A DNA stretch of 64,000 nucleotides, from contig CAYZWT010000019.1 in NCBI GenBank assembly GCA_964482225.1, positions 9,900 to 73,899 on the forward strand, written 5' to 3'. Below are positions 32,771 to 41,116 of the stretch, piece by piece. Position 1 is the first letter of the stretch, and each line of letters opens with the position of its first letter. This DNA comes from UBA1429 sp964482225. GTDB lineage: Bacteria > Chloroflexota > Anaerolineae > UBA1429. Under the pieces are notes generated by a model that saw nothing but the letters and a program-made list of their open reading frames with translations, searched no databases and was not told the origin of the DNA. A program made the translations under genes and the position numbers.

Positions 32771-32791
32771 CTAGCGCAATAGGGGAACAGG

Positions 32792-33907
32792 ATGAACCAT
32801 CGGCCTGACATGCTTGCGCACAACGACGATCTGGACTGGATCACGCCCTTGCTGCGTGGCATCTTTCAAGTGCAGGATGTCACCGTCGGAGCGCTGGGCG
32901 GCGCGGCCACGCGCCTGCGGGGCCGCTTCCTCGTGCCCTCCGAGCGCGCCTATGGCGCCCTGGCGCCCGCTTTTGAGGCCCACGGGCGCACGCTGCTGCT
33001 GCGCCATGAACAAGGCCAGGACGTGATCTATGGCCTGTACGGCGTCCACCGGCCCACGCCCAACAACCGCTGGTTGCCTCCTGTGCTGGCCCTGCTCACC
33101 GTGATTTCGATCCTGGGCACCTATCTGTTGATGTACGGCATGGAAGAGCTCACCTGGGCCAGCGCCCGCGCCGGGCTGGGCCAGGCGGCCCAGTTCACCC
33201 TGGCCCTGGTGGTCGTTCTGTTGGCTCACGAGATGGGCCACTATCTGGCAGCCCGCCGCCTGGGCCTGGCCGTCACCCTGCCCTACTTGATCCCCTTTCC
33301 CTTCAGCCCTTTTGGGACGATGGGAGCGGTGATCCGCATGAAGGACATCCCGCCCAACAAGCGCGCCATGCTGCTCACGGGCGCCGCAGGCCCCCTGGCG
33401 GGCCTGGCCGTCACCCTGCCCATCCTGATCGTGGGGCTGCTGCTCTCCGAGGTGCGCGCCCTGCCCGCCTCCGGCAGCTATATCGTCGAGGGCAACTCGC
33501 TCCTCTATCTGTTGGCCAAGTACCTGGTGCATGGCGAGTGGCTGCCCTCTGCCACCCACGATCTGTTCATGCACCCGTTGGCCTTTGCCAGTTGGGCCGG
33601 CTTGCTGGTCACTTCTTTCAACCTGATCCCCGCCGGGCAACTGGATGGCGGCCATATCGCCTATGCCTGGCTGGGCAGCAAGGCGCGCTACCTGACCTGG
33701 GGCATCATCGCGCTGCTGGCGGGGCTCGGCTTTGTGTGGCCCGGCTGGTTCCTGTGGGCCGGGCTGATCTTTGTCCTGGCGCGAACCCAGCAAGAGCCCC
33801 TGGATAGCATCACGCCCCTGAGGCGGCGCGACATCGCCATCGCCATCGGGCTGCTGGTGGTCCTGGTGCTCACATTCACGCCCATGCCGTTGCGCTTTAT
33901 CAACTAG
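32792..33907 (+). CDS. Site-2 protease family (peptidase M50), no CBS domains
   Basis: 371 residues. An N-terminal soluble domain of about 95 residues (FEAHGRTLLLRHEQGQ) precedes the membrane part. The zinc motif is HEMGH in VVVLLAHEMGHYLAARR (about 145-149) and the second motif NLIPAGQLDGGHIAYAW (about 278). About seven helices are predicted. This resembles the EGY1/plastid-type class found in cyanobacteria and Chloroflexota, with an FP-rich loop after the first motif (LIPFPFSPFGTMGAV). Substrate unknown. The ATG follows AGGGG. The PA14-repeat gene starts 36 bp after its stop, on the same strand. Confidence 0.92.
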   Translation: MNHRPDMLAHNDDLDWITPLLRGIFQVQDVTVGALGGAATRLRGRFLVPSERAYGALAPAFEAHGRTLLLRHEQGQDVIYGLYGVHRPTPNNRWLPPVLALLTVISILGTYLLMYGMEELTWASARAGLGQAAQFTLALVVVLLAHEMGHYLAARRLGLAVTLPYLIPFPFSPFGTMGAVIRMKDIPPNKRAMLLTGAAGPLAGLAVTLPILIVGLLLSEVRALPASGSYIVEGNSLLYLLAKYLVHGEWLPSATHDLFMHPLAFASWAGLLVTSFNLIPAGQLDGGHIAYAWLGSKARYLTWGIIALLAGLGFVWPGWFLWAGLIFVLARTQQEPLDSITPLRRRDIAIAIGLLVVLVLTFTPMPLRFIN

Positions 33908-33943
33908 CCAATTCGGACCTGCGTCGAATACAGAAGGTGGACC

Positions 33944-35713
33944 ATGCTCAACCGCTCGCCCATGTGGAAGACCGCTCTGATCGGCATCGCCGCCGCGATC
34001 CTGGTCATCGCCGGGCTGGCCATCGTGATCTGGGTGACCGTAGCCCGGGAGCGCATCGCCGCGCCCGAGCCCACACCTGCCTGGACGCTAACCCCGCGCG
34101 CCTCGGCCACCCTCGATCTCACGGCAACATTGGAACCCTCGGCCACGCCCATCCCGCCGGATGCTGCCCTGGGCATCGTGCAGGACTATACACCGGGCGC
34201 CCTGATCATCGTCATCACCCCCGTCCAGGGCAGTGTGAACCAGATCATCGTGCCGGAGAACCTCCAGGTATCCTGGGAGGACGGGCGCCGTGCCTCGCCC
34301 AGCGAGATCATGCGCGGGCAAACGATCTACGCCGAGGGGTCGCTGGACGCCCTGGGGCGCTTGGTGGCCGCCTCGATCGTGATCATTGACCCGGGCGCCG
34401 CCGCCACGGCCACGCCGCCGCCCACCGGGACGCCCACCGTGGGCCCCACGCCCACGCCATCCATCCCACGGCGGGCCTGGCTGGGCGAGTACTATGCCAA
34501 CATGAACCTGAGCGGCGCGCCGGTGCTGACGCGCCAGGATGCCGAGATAGATTTTCAGTGGGGCACCGGCTCGCCCGGCCCCAACGTGCCCGCCGACCGC
34601 TTTTCGGCGCGTTGGCGCGGCTATTGGCCCTTTGAGGGCGGCGTGCACAACTTTGTGGCCTATTCCGATGACGGCGTGCGCATCTGGGTGGATGGCCAGT
34701 TGGTCGTGGATCAGTGGGTAGACCAATCCGGGGCCTTTGCCACAGGCCAGGTCTATCTCCAGAGCGGCGATCACCTGGTCGAAGTCGAGTACTATGAGAA
34801 CGCCCAGCGGGCCGAGATCCGCGTCACCTGGGAACTGCAAGGCGCTTTTGATAACTGGAAGGGCGAGTACTTTGACAACACGGCGCTGCAAGGCGAGCCT
34901 GTGTTGGTGCGCAATGATGAAGAGATCAGCTTTAACTGGGGCGCCGGTTCGCCGCATCCCCAGGTGCCGGCGGATAGTTTCAGCGTGCGCTGGACCCAGG
35001 AGATCACCTTTGAAGAAGGGGCCTATCGCTTTCGGGCGCGGGCCGATGATGGCGTGCGCGTCTGGGTGGCCAATAGCCTGCTCATTGATGCCTGGCAGCC
35101 CAACATTGACCAGACCTTTACCGGCTATATCTGGCTGCCCCAGGGAACGCACCCGGTGCGCATCGAGTATTTCGAGATGGGCGGCAACGCCTCGATCCAG
35201 GTGTGGCGCGAGCATATCACCACCTTTGCCAACTGGCGGGGCGAGTACTATACCAACCCCGATCTGGCGGGCAACCCGCGCTTTGTGCGCGATGACGAAA
35301 AGATTGACTTTGACTGGGGGCAGGGATCGCCGGGGCATGGCCTGCCCAACGACGGCTACTCGGCGCGCTGGACGCGGCGCGTGCAACTGAACGCCGGGCG
35401 CTATAATCTCTGGGCCATTGCTGACGATGGCGTGCGGGTGTATGTCAACGGGCGTCTGGTCATTGATGCCTGGCGCGATTCGGGCGCCGAGCGGTACGAT
35501 GGCGCCATAGACCTGGAAACCGGCGAGCATCGCATCGTGGTCGAATACTATGAGCGCATTGGGATGGCCGTGATCCAGTTCGGCTGGGAGTGGATTCCGC
35601 CCGCCACGGCCACACCCACGCCCACCCCAACGGCGACGCCGACAGCTACGCCGACAGCTACGCCTACGGCGACCGAGACGCCGACGTTGACGCCCACCAC
35701 GCCAACGCCCTAG
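33944..35713 (+). CDS. Membrane-anchored surface protein with three PA14-like repeats
   Basis: 589 residues. An N-terminal membrane anchor (about 8-33) is followed by a small beta domain (62-145, IIVPENLQVSWEDG) and a Thr/Pro linker. Three tandem PA14-like units occupy about 179-300, 304-427 and 431-552. Each opens W(L/K/R)GEYY/F, then F(Q/N/D)WGxGSP, then DDGVRxxV, the carbohydrate-binding signature. A C-terminal Thr/Pro repeat tail (TPTPTPTATPTATPT) may reach into the cell wall. PA14 domains bind glycans, so it may hold substrate at the cell surface. The ATG follows AAGGTGG. The repeats are closely similar, suggesting internal duplication. Confidence 0.9.
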   Translation: MLNRSPMWKTALIGIAAAILVIAGLAIVIWVTVARERIAAPEPTPAWTLTPRASATLDLTATLEPSATPIPPDAALGIVQDYTPGALIIVITPVQGSVNQIIVPENLQVSWEDGRRASPSEIMRGQTIYAEGSLDALGRLVAASIVIIDPGAAATATPPPTGTPTVGPTPTPSIPRRAWLGEYYANMNLSGAPVLTRQDAEIDFQWGTGSPGPNVPADRFSARWRGYWPFEGGVHNFVAYSDDGVRIWVDGQLVVDQWVDQSGAFATGQVYLQSGDHLVEVEYYENAQRAEIRVTWELQGAFDNWKGEYFDNTALQGEPVLVRNDEEISFNWGAGSPHPQVPADSFSVRWTQEITFEEGAYRFRARADDGVRVWVANSLLIDAWQPNIDQTFTGYIWLPQGTHPVRIEYFEMGGNASIQVWREHITTFANWRGEYYTNPDLAGNPRFVRDDEKIDFDWGQGSPGHGLPNDGYSARWTRRVQLNAGRYNLWAIADDGVRVYVNGRLVIDAWRDSGAERYDGAIDLETGEHRIVVEYYERIGMAVIQFGWEWIPPATATPTPTPTATPTATPTATPTATETPTLTPTTPTP

Positions 35714-35732
35714 CGCGCTCGGTCTTGGAACT

Positions 35733-35755
35733 CTCGCGCCACGCTTCTGAGCGTC
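35733..35755 (+). repeat. Second copy of the 23-bp dispersed repeat arm
   Basis: Identical over 23 bp to the left arm at 5213-5235. It lies 20 bp after the PA14-protein stop and just before a strong hairpin. No inverted partner is seen here. Confidence 0.6.
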
Positions 35756-35777
35756 AGGAGCGCGGAGACGCAGAAAT

Positions 35778-35812
35778 GGCAAAGTACGGTGGCTCTGCCA
35801 CCGTACTTTGCC
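35778..35812. terminator. Perfect 16-bp hairpin after the PA14-repeat gene
   Basis: Stem GGCAAAGTACGGTGGC with exact complement at 35797-35812 and a TCT loop. No U tract follows on either strand, so it may end transcription only weakly, protect the 3' end, or be part of a dispersed repeat. Confidence 0.5.
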
Positions 35813-35839
35813 CACTCGATCTATTTCTGAGGTACATCC

Positions 35840-36745
35840 GTGAAAAGAGAACACCGACCCACTCGCTTCTATAACACCTTTGGCCCCCACGCCCCGGCCC
35901 TGACGCTGGATGACGGCGATATCCTGGTCGTCGAGACGCTGGACTCGCGGGGGCGCAACGGCCACATGGAGACGGTGGCCGCTCCCTCGAACCCCCTCTC
36001 GGGGCCCTTTTATGTGCGGGGCGCCGAGCCGGGCGACGCCCTGGAGGTGGAGATTCTAGAGTTGCGCCCCAACCGGGCCTATGGCTACTGCGGCACCTCC
36101 GTGGCTGAGCACGTGGTGGAACCCGCCCATGTGCGCCAACTGCCCCCGCGCGAACTGGCCGCCTGGGAGGTGGATGCAGCGGCCTGGACGGCTACCCTGA
36201 CCGAGCCGGACACCAAACTTGGGCGCTTGACCCTGCCGCTGGACCCCATGCTGGGCTGCATCGGCGTCGCCCCCAAGGGCGGGCAGGCCATCTCCTCGGC
36301 CACCTCGGCGGAGCACGGCGGCAACATGGACTATCGCGGCTACCGCAAGGGCGTCACGGCCCTGTTCCCCGTGTTCGAGCCCGGGGCGCTGCTCTTTGTG
36401 GGTGATGGCCACGCCGTCCAGGGCGATGGCGAGATCGTAGGCATGGGCATCGAGATCTCGATGGAGGCCGAGCTGCGGGTGCGTGTGCGCAAGGGCGCGG
36501 GGCTCCGCTGGCCCCGGGGCTATACCGACCAGTACCTCTTTGCCGTGGGCAATGCCCGCCCCCTGGATCAGGCCCTCCAACACGCCACCACCGAGCTGCT
36601 GGCCTGGCTGGAGGATGACTATGGGCTGGACCCTGTGGCCGCCAGCATCCTGTTGGGCCAGTGCATCCGCTACGACATCGGCAATGTGTTCGATCCGGCC
36701 TATACCGTGGTCGCCCGGATCGCGCGCGCGCTGCTGCCCGCATGA
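35840..36745 (+). CDS. Acetamidase/formamidase family protein
   Basis: 301 residues of the FmdA_AmdA family: DGDILVVETLDSRG, NPLSGPFYVRGAEPGD (about 55-70), the conserved region PLDPMLGCIGVAPKGG (about 133-148), and SAEHGGNMDY (about 158), whose acidic and histidine residues bind metal in characterised relatives. These enzymes hydrolyse formamide or short amides to ammonia and acid; physiological substrates are often unknown. GTG start with a weak GAGG upstream. A GT4 gene follows after 26 bp, with no clear functional link. Confidence 0.92.
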   Translation: MKREHRPTRFYNTFGPHAPALTLDDGDILVVETLDSRGRNGHMETVAAPSNPLSGPFYVRGAEPGDALEVEILELRPNRAYGYCGTSVAEHVVEPAHVRQLPPRELAAWEVDAAAWTATLTEPDTKLGRLTLPLDPMLGCIGVAPKGGQAISSATSAEHGGNMDYRGYRKGVTALFPVFEPGALLFVGDGHAVQGDGEIVGMGIEISMEAELRVRVRKGAGLRWPRGYTDQYLFAVGNARPLDQALQHATTELLAWLEDDYGLDPVAASILLGQCIRYDIGNVFDPAYTVVARIARALLPA

Positions 36746-36771
36746 ATGCCAACCGGGCCGGGGGTTGACCC

Positions 36772-37959
36772 ATGCGCGTCGCCATGATCGGGGCCTTTGG
36801 GCTCTCGCCCCGCATGACCATGAGCGCCCGGGCGTTGCCCCTGGCCCGGGCCCTGGCGGCGCAGGGTCACCAGGTGCGCGTGGTGATGCCGCCCTGGCAC
36901 ACCCCCGAGCAGGGCGGGCGCCGCTGGAACGACCAGGGCGTCGAGTTGGAGTACGTCCCCCTGTCCCCTCGCATCCCTGGCCTCTCGGCGGCGGCCATCT
37001 CCTGGCGGCTGCTGGCCCGCGCCCTGGATCACCGGCCCGACGTGGTGCACATTTTCAAGCCCAAGGCCTTTGCGGGGCTGGCGGGCTGGCTGCTCTGGCA
37101 CGCCGGGCGCCTGGGGCTGGCCCGCGCGCCTCTGGTGGTGGACGAGGACGACTGGGAGGGCCCTGGCGGCTGGAACGAGACCCTGGCCTATCCGCGCGCG
37201 GCGCGGGCGCTCTTTGCCTGGCAGGAGCGCTGGGGCCTGCGCCACGCCGCTGCCGTGACCGTGGCCAGCCGCGCGCTGCAGAGCCTCGCCTGGGGGCTGG
37301 GGGTCGCGCCAGAGCGGGTGCACCACCTGCCCAACGGCCCCCGCGCCTGGCCCGCCGGCGAGGGCGACGTGGTGCGGGCGCGCTATGGGCTGGGGGATGC
37401 CCCGGTGGTGCTGCTCTATACCCGCTTTTTCGAGTACGAACCAAGTTGCCTGGTGGAGACGTTTCGGCGCATCCACGCCGCCCTGCCCCAGGCGCGGCTG
37501 CTGGTGGTGGGCCAGGGGCTCTCGCCGGAGGATGAGGACGTTTTCTCGCAGCAGGTCGCCCAGGCCGGGCTGGAGGCCAGCGTAACGCGGGCCGGCTGGG
37601 TGCAGGAGGATGCGCTGCCCGATCATTTTGCCGCCGCCGACCTGGCCCTCTATCCCTTTGCCGATACGCTGATCAACCGCTGTAAGTGCCCCGTCAAGCT
37701 GGTGGACCTGCTCTATAGCGGCGTGCCCGTGGTGGCCGCCGCCGTGGGCGAGATCCGCGAATACATCCGCCACGGCGAGACGGGCCTGTTGATGCCCCCC
37801 GGCGCGCCCGAGCGCATGGCCGAGGCGGCCATCGCCCTGCTGCGCGACCCGGCCCGGCGCGCCGCCCTGGCCGAGCGGGCCGCCGCCGAGATGCGCACAC
37901 TCTACGCCTGGGAGGCCCTGGCCGAGCGCCTGGTAGAGGTGTACGAAAGCTCCGTGTGA
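36772..37959 (+). CDS. Glycosyltransferase family 4
   Basis: 395 residues of GT-B fold. The N-terminal domain begins MRVAMIGAFGLSPRMTMSAR and includes DVVHIFKPKAFAG (about 85). The C-terminal donor domain has VVLLYTRFFEYEPSCLVET, ARLLVVGQGLSPEDEDVF, LALYPFADTLINRCKCPVKLVDLLYSGVPVVAAAVGE (conserved donor-binding acid/lysine region) and GETGLLMPPG. It likely builds a surface glycan or glycolipid; substrate unknown. It follows the acetamidase gene by 26 bp and precedes the nucleoside hydrolase by 49 bp on the same strand. The ribosome site before ATG (GGGGGTTG) is moderate. Confidence 0.88.
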   Translation: MRVAMIGAFGLSPRMTMSARALPLARALAAQGHQVRVVMPPWHTPEQGGRRWNDQGVELEYVPLSPRIPGLSAAAISWRLLARALDHRPDVVHIFKPKAFAGLAGWLLWHAGRLGLARAPLVVDEDDWEGPGGWNETLAYPRAARALFAWQERWGLRHAAAVTVASRALQSLAWGLGVAPERVHHLPNGPRAWPAGEGDVVRARYGLGDAPVVLLYTRFFEYEPSCLVETFRRIHAALPQARLLVVGQGLSPEDEDVFSQQVAQAGLEASVTRAGWVQEDALPDHFAAADLALYPFADTLINRCKCPVKLVDLLYSGVPVVAAAVGEIREYIRHGETGLLMPPGAPERMAEAAIALLRDPARRAALAERAAAEMRTLYAWEALAERLVEVYESSV

Positions 37960-38008
37960 GAGCGACCAACGATCAGAACCCGCGCCGACATCCGAAAGGA
38001 GACAGATC

Positions 38009-38938
38009 ATGCAGCCCTATGCTCGTCCCGCCGCAGAGGAACGCCTGCGCCTGCTAGCGCCGCCCCAGGGGCGCAAGCCTATCGTCCTGGATACCGATAC
38101 CTACAACGAGATAGACGACCAGTTTGCCCTGGTCTATGCCCTGCTCTCGCCGGAGGTGGACCTGCAGGCGGTGTATGCCGCGCCGTTCCACAACAGCCGC
38201 TCGTCCGGCCCCGGCGATGGCATGGAAAAGAGCTATGAGGAGATCCTGCGCATCCTGTCGTTCATGGAGCGGGAGGCCGAGGGGCTGGCCTACCGCGGCT
38301 CGGCGGCCTGGCTGCCCGTGCCAGGCGAGCCGGTGCGCAGCCCCGCCGTGGACGACCTGATCGCCAGGGCTAAGGAGGAGCGCGATGGCCCGCTCTACGT
38401 CCTGGCCGTCGGCGCCATCACCAACGTGGCCTCGGCGCTGCTGCTGGCGCCCGAGATCGCCTCGCGCATCGTCGTCGTCTGGCTGGGCGGGCACCCCACC
38501 TATTGGCCCGATACCCGCGAGTTCAACCTGGCGGGCGATCCCCTGGCCTCGCGCACGGTGCTGGATTGCGGCGTTCCCCTGGTGATGCTGCCCTGCGCCC
38601 TGGTGACGGAGCAACTGCGCACCACGCTGCCCGAGATGGAACGCTATGTCAAGGGCAAGGGCGCCGTGGGCGATTACCTCTATAGCATCTATGAGGCGTA
38701 CATGGACGACCATTACGCCCGCTCCAAGGTGATCTGGGATATCAGCGCCGTGGCCTACATGATCAACCCGGGCTGGCTGCCCTCCGAGCTGCGCCCCTCA
38801 CCCGTGCTGCGAGACGACATCACCTGGGGGCCGGAGGACGCCGAGCGGCACCCGGTGCGCATCGTGCGGCACGTCAACCGGGATGCCGTCTTTGGTGACC
38901 TGTTCCGCAAGCTGGAGGTTGCCCAGACCGCACGCTGA
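38009..38938 (+). CDS. Nucleoside hydrolase (inosine-uridine preferring family)
   Basis: 309 residues. The N-terminal calcium/ribose motif is variant: LDTDTYNEIDDQFAL (about 28-42) versus the usual DxDxGxDD, with a Tyr-Asn-Glu insertion-like pattern. VGAITNVASALLLAPEI (about 133) and a C-terminal region of the family are present. It would cleave the N-glycosidic bond of ribonucleosides or a related glycoside; the changed metal loop makes substrate class uncertain. RBS AAAGGAG fits the ATG. Its end meets a convergent gene across a strong inverted repeat. Confidence 0.88.
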   Translation: MQPYARPAAEERLRLLAPPQGRKPIVLDTDTYNEIDDQFALVYALLSPEVDLQAVYAAPFHNSRSSGPGDGMEKSYEEILRILSFMEREAEGLAYRGSAAWLPVPGEPVRSPAVDDLIARAKEERDGPLYVLAVGAITNVASALLLAPEIASRIVVVWLGGHPTYWPDTREFNLAGDPLASRTVLDCGVPLVMLPCALVTEQLRTTLPEMERYVKGKGAVGDYLYSIYEAYMDDHYARSKVIWDISAVAYMINPGWLPSELRPSPVLRDDITWGPEDAERHPVRIVRHVNRDAVFGDLFRKLEVAQTAR

Positions 38939-38948
38939 TCGCATACTG

Positions 38949-38990
38949 CGTTGGAACGTTTGAACGTGCTAACGTTCGAACGTTCCAACG
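38949..38990. terminator. Bidirectional hairpin between convergent genes
   Basis: CGTTGGAACGTTTGAACG (38949-38966) and CGTTCGAACGTTCCAACG (38973-38990): 18-bp arms with one mismatch and a 6-nt loop, unusually AT-balanced for this genome. It overlaps the last codons of the minus-strand gene (GTFER). It probably ends transcription from both sides, although there is no long U tract. Confidence 0.6.
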
Positions 38991-41089
38991 CCCGCCGGCG
39001 CCACCGCCACATCCTCGACCCCGATGCGGCCCTCCTCGATCAGGATCGCCATGGCCCCGCCGTCCAGGTCGCTGGCGTCCACCAGGTCGAACAGCACGTC
39101 GCCATCCACCGAGCCGATCAGGCGACTGCCCTGGACGGTCAGCTCCAGCCGGTAGGGCCGGTAGAGTTCCCAGTCATAGGGGCGCTCGGCCAGTACGGCC
39201 CGGCCATAGCGCTGGCGCACCAGCCGCGCCACGCCCGGGGCCAGTTCCAGGGCAACATAGCGCTGCAACCCTTGCACCCGCGCGGCCAGCCCCATCGAGC
39301 GGGCCAGGTTGGCCGTGAGGGTGGCCGTCACGGTGTAATCGCGCCAATCCCGCGTCCCCTGAATCCACAAGCCGCGCCCCTCATTCTGGATCAACCGGTA
39401 GGGTTCCTCGGGGTGGGTGGCGGCGGCGCTGCATGCCTGGGTCCAGGCGCCGAACCAGCGGAGGCCCGCATGGGCGGGGGCGGCCAGGCGCACATCGGGG
39501 GCGCCCTCCCAGGTGAGCCAATCCAGATAGACGGCGCCATCCATGCGCTCAACCGAGCTCAACTCCACGCCCACCCAGGCGATGGGGCAGCCAGTGGGAA
39601 CCTCCACGCGCCAGGCTGTCTCGATCTCGGCGCCGGGCGCCAGGGCAAACATTGGGCCGTAAAAGAGAGTCAGGGCGTCCTCGGCGCCGTAGGCTTTGAC
39701 GAACAGCCTGCCCTGGACGGCGCGGGTGTTGGCGGCATCGGCGGAGAGGCGGGCGCGCAGCATCTGCCCCGGGAACAGCGTGGGCGAGGCCACCATGCGA
39801 TAGCCCCCCGAGGCGGCCAGGCTGGGGTAAGTCTCACGCTGGGCTCGGGCGATGCGCCCCTGGGCCAGGGCCGTCAGGCGCAGCGCCAGGCTTCGGCTGC
39901 CCGCGCGGCTGTGGCCGGGCACATTCTCCAGGGCCAGCACCCCCTGGCACGCGGGGCTGTCCTCGGCGACGAACCCTTGCAGCGAGCCGGGCAGCTCGAA
40001 ATGGTAGCGGGCGCCGCCCTTTAGCGCGGGCAGCGGCGCGCCCCAGAGCGAGCAGCCCACGGCGGCCACCCGGTGCGCCTCGGTTGCGGCGTCGGTGACG
40101 GCCTGGCCCACATCCGCCGTGGGCAGGTACATCCGGTCGGCCACGGGGCCGCGCCAGTCGGGGCCCGCCTCCAGCCCCGCCAGGCCGTGGGCCACCCCCA
40201 GCACGCAGCCCACGTTGCCCGAGTTACAATCGGTATCCCAGCCAGCGGTGTTGACCACCGTCATGCCCCGTTGAAAGCTGCCGCCGCTATAGAGCAGCGC
40301 CAGGATCACCACGGCGTGGTTGGGGATGATGTGGCAGTTGCCGCCATACTTGTCATAGCCATAGTGGGCCTCGATCTGGGCGAATGCCTCGTACCAGCTC
40401 TCGTAGCGGGCGTGCCAGGCGCGCACGTCCTGGATCACGCGATAGATCAGCGACGTGGCGGGGATCTGGGCCGCAGCGACATCCAGCAGGGCGGGGATCT
40501 CGGGCTCGGCAAAGGCCTGGGCTGCCAGGGCGGCCACCACCTGGGCGCCATAGATGGCCTCGCCATCGTGGCTGACGCTGGCGGCGCGGCGGGCCAGGTC
40601 GGCGGCCCGCTCCGGATCGCCGGGACAGATCAGGCCCCAGCCGTCAATAAAGATCTGCGCCCCGATCTGCTCGGCCACCACGGGGCCGTTGAGGGCGATG
40701 GAGCCGCTCTGGGGCGCGGGGATGCCCGCCTTGAGCCGCAGGTAGGCGGTGTGCTCGGTGGACATGCCCATGCCGCCCCACCAGAGGATGGTCTGGTTCT
40801 CGATCAGGTAATCGAGCCAGGTCTGGCCGATCTGCTCGGGCGTGAGGGCCAGGCCCACGCCATGATCGGGCATGGCCCGCAAAAAGGCGAACGTGCCCGA
40901 GATGTCATCGTCAATGACGATCAGCGGTTTGCTCAGCCTTTCATGGACATAGTATTGGATCTCGCCCAGCTCGGTCAGGATACGCTGGTGGCTCCAGCCC
41001 TCAAAGGGACGCCCCACGTACACGCCAATGATCTTGCCCAGCACCCCGGCATAGACCCGCTCCAGATAGTCAGTGGGAATGGTCGCCAT
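38969..41089 (-). CDS. ADP-ribosylglycohydrolase fused to a LamG/DUF1080-like domain
   Basis: 706 residues. The N-terminal half (about 1-370) is an ADP-ribosylglycohydrolase fold: YAGVLGKIIGVYVGRPFEGW, the metal-binding IDDDISGTFAF (about 58-68), and WDTDCNSGNVGCVLG (about 280-294), where DTDC replaces the usual DTDT/DTDS. The C-terminal half (about 390-700) is beta-rich, with segments like a concanavalin/3-keto-glycoside-hydrolase domain (WRDYTVTATLTANLARSMGLA, VDGDVLFDLVD). The RBS GGAGGGGG is strong. It begins 27 bp after the fucosidase stop on the same strand, so it may act on a glycan-derived or modified substrate and not on ADP-ribose. Confidence 0.87.
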   Translation of the reverse strand: MATIPTDYLERVYAGVLGKIIGVYVGRPFEGWSHQRILTELGEIQYYVHERLSKPLIVIDDDISGTFAFLRAMPDHGVGLALTPEQIGQTWLDYLIENQTILWWGGMGMSTEHTAYLRLKAGIPAPQSGSIALNGPVVAEQIGAQIFIDGWGLICPGDPERAADLARRAASVSHDGEAIYGAQVVAALAAQAFAEPEIPALLDVAAAQIPATSLIYRVIQDVRAWHARYESWYEAFAQIEAHYGYDKYGGNCHIIPNHAVVILALLYSGGSFQRGMTVVNTAGWDTDCNSGNVGCVLGVAHGLAGLEAGPDWRGPVADRMYLPTADVGQAVTDAATEAHRVAAVGCSLWGAPLPALKGGARYHFELPGSLQGFVAEDSPACQGVLALENVPGHSRAGSRSLALRLTALAQGRIARAQRETYPSLAASGGYRMVASPTLFPGQMLRARLSADAANTRAVQGRLFVKAYGAEDALTLFYGPMFALAPGAEIETAWRVEVPTGCPIAWVGVELSSVERMDGAVYLDWLTWEGAPDVRLAAPAHAGLRWFGAWTQACSAAATHPEEPYRLIQNEGRGLWIQGTRDWRDYTVTATLTANLARSMGLAARVQGLQRYVALELAPGVARLVRQRYGRAVLAERPYDWELYRPYRLELTVQGSRLIGSVDGDVLFDLVDASDLDGGAMAILIEEGRIGVEDVAVAPAGVGTFER

Positions 41090-41116
41090 TGGCCCCCTCC
41101 GTGTATGATGCTTGGT

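Noticed and set aside
34380..35713. Thr/Pro-coding tandem triplet repeats that resemble a CRISPR or minisatellite
   Set aside because: They are in-frame low-complexity linkers of secreted proteins (also at 45.1-45.3 kb); no spacer-repeat pattern.
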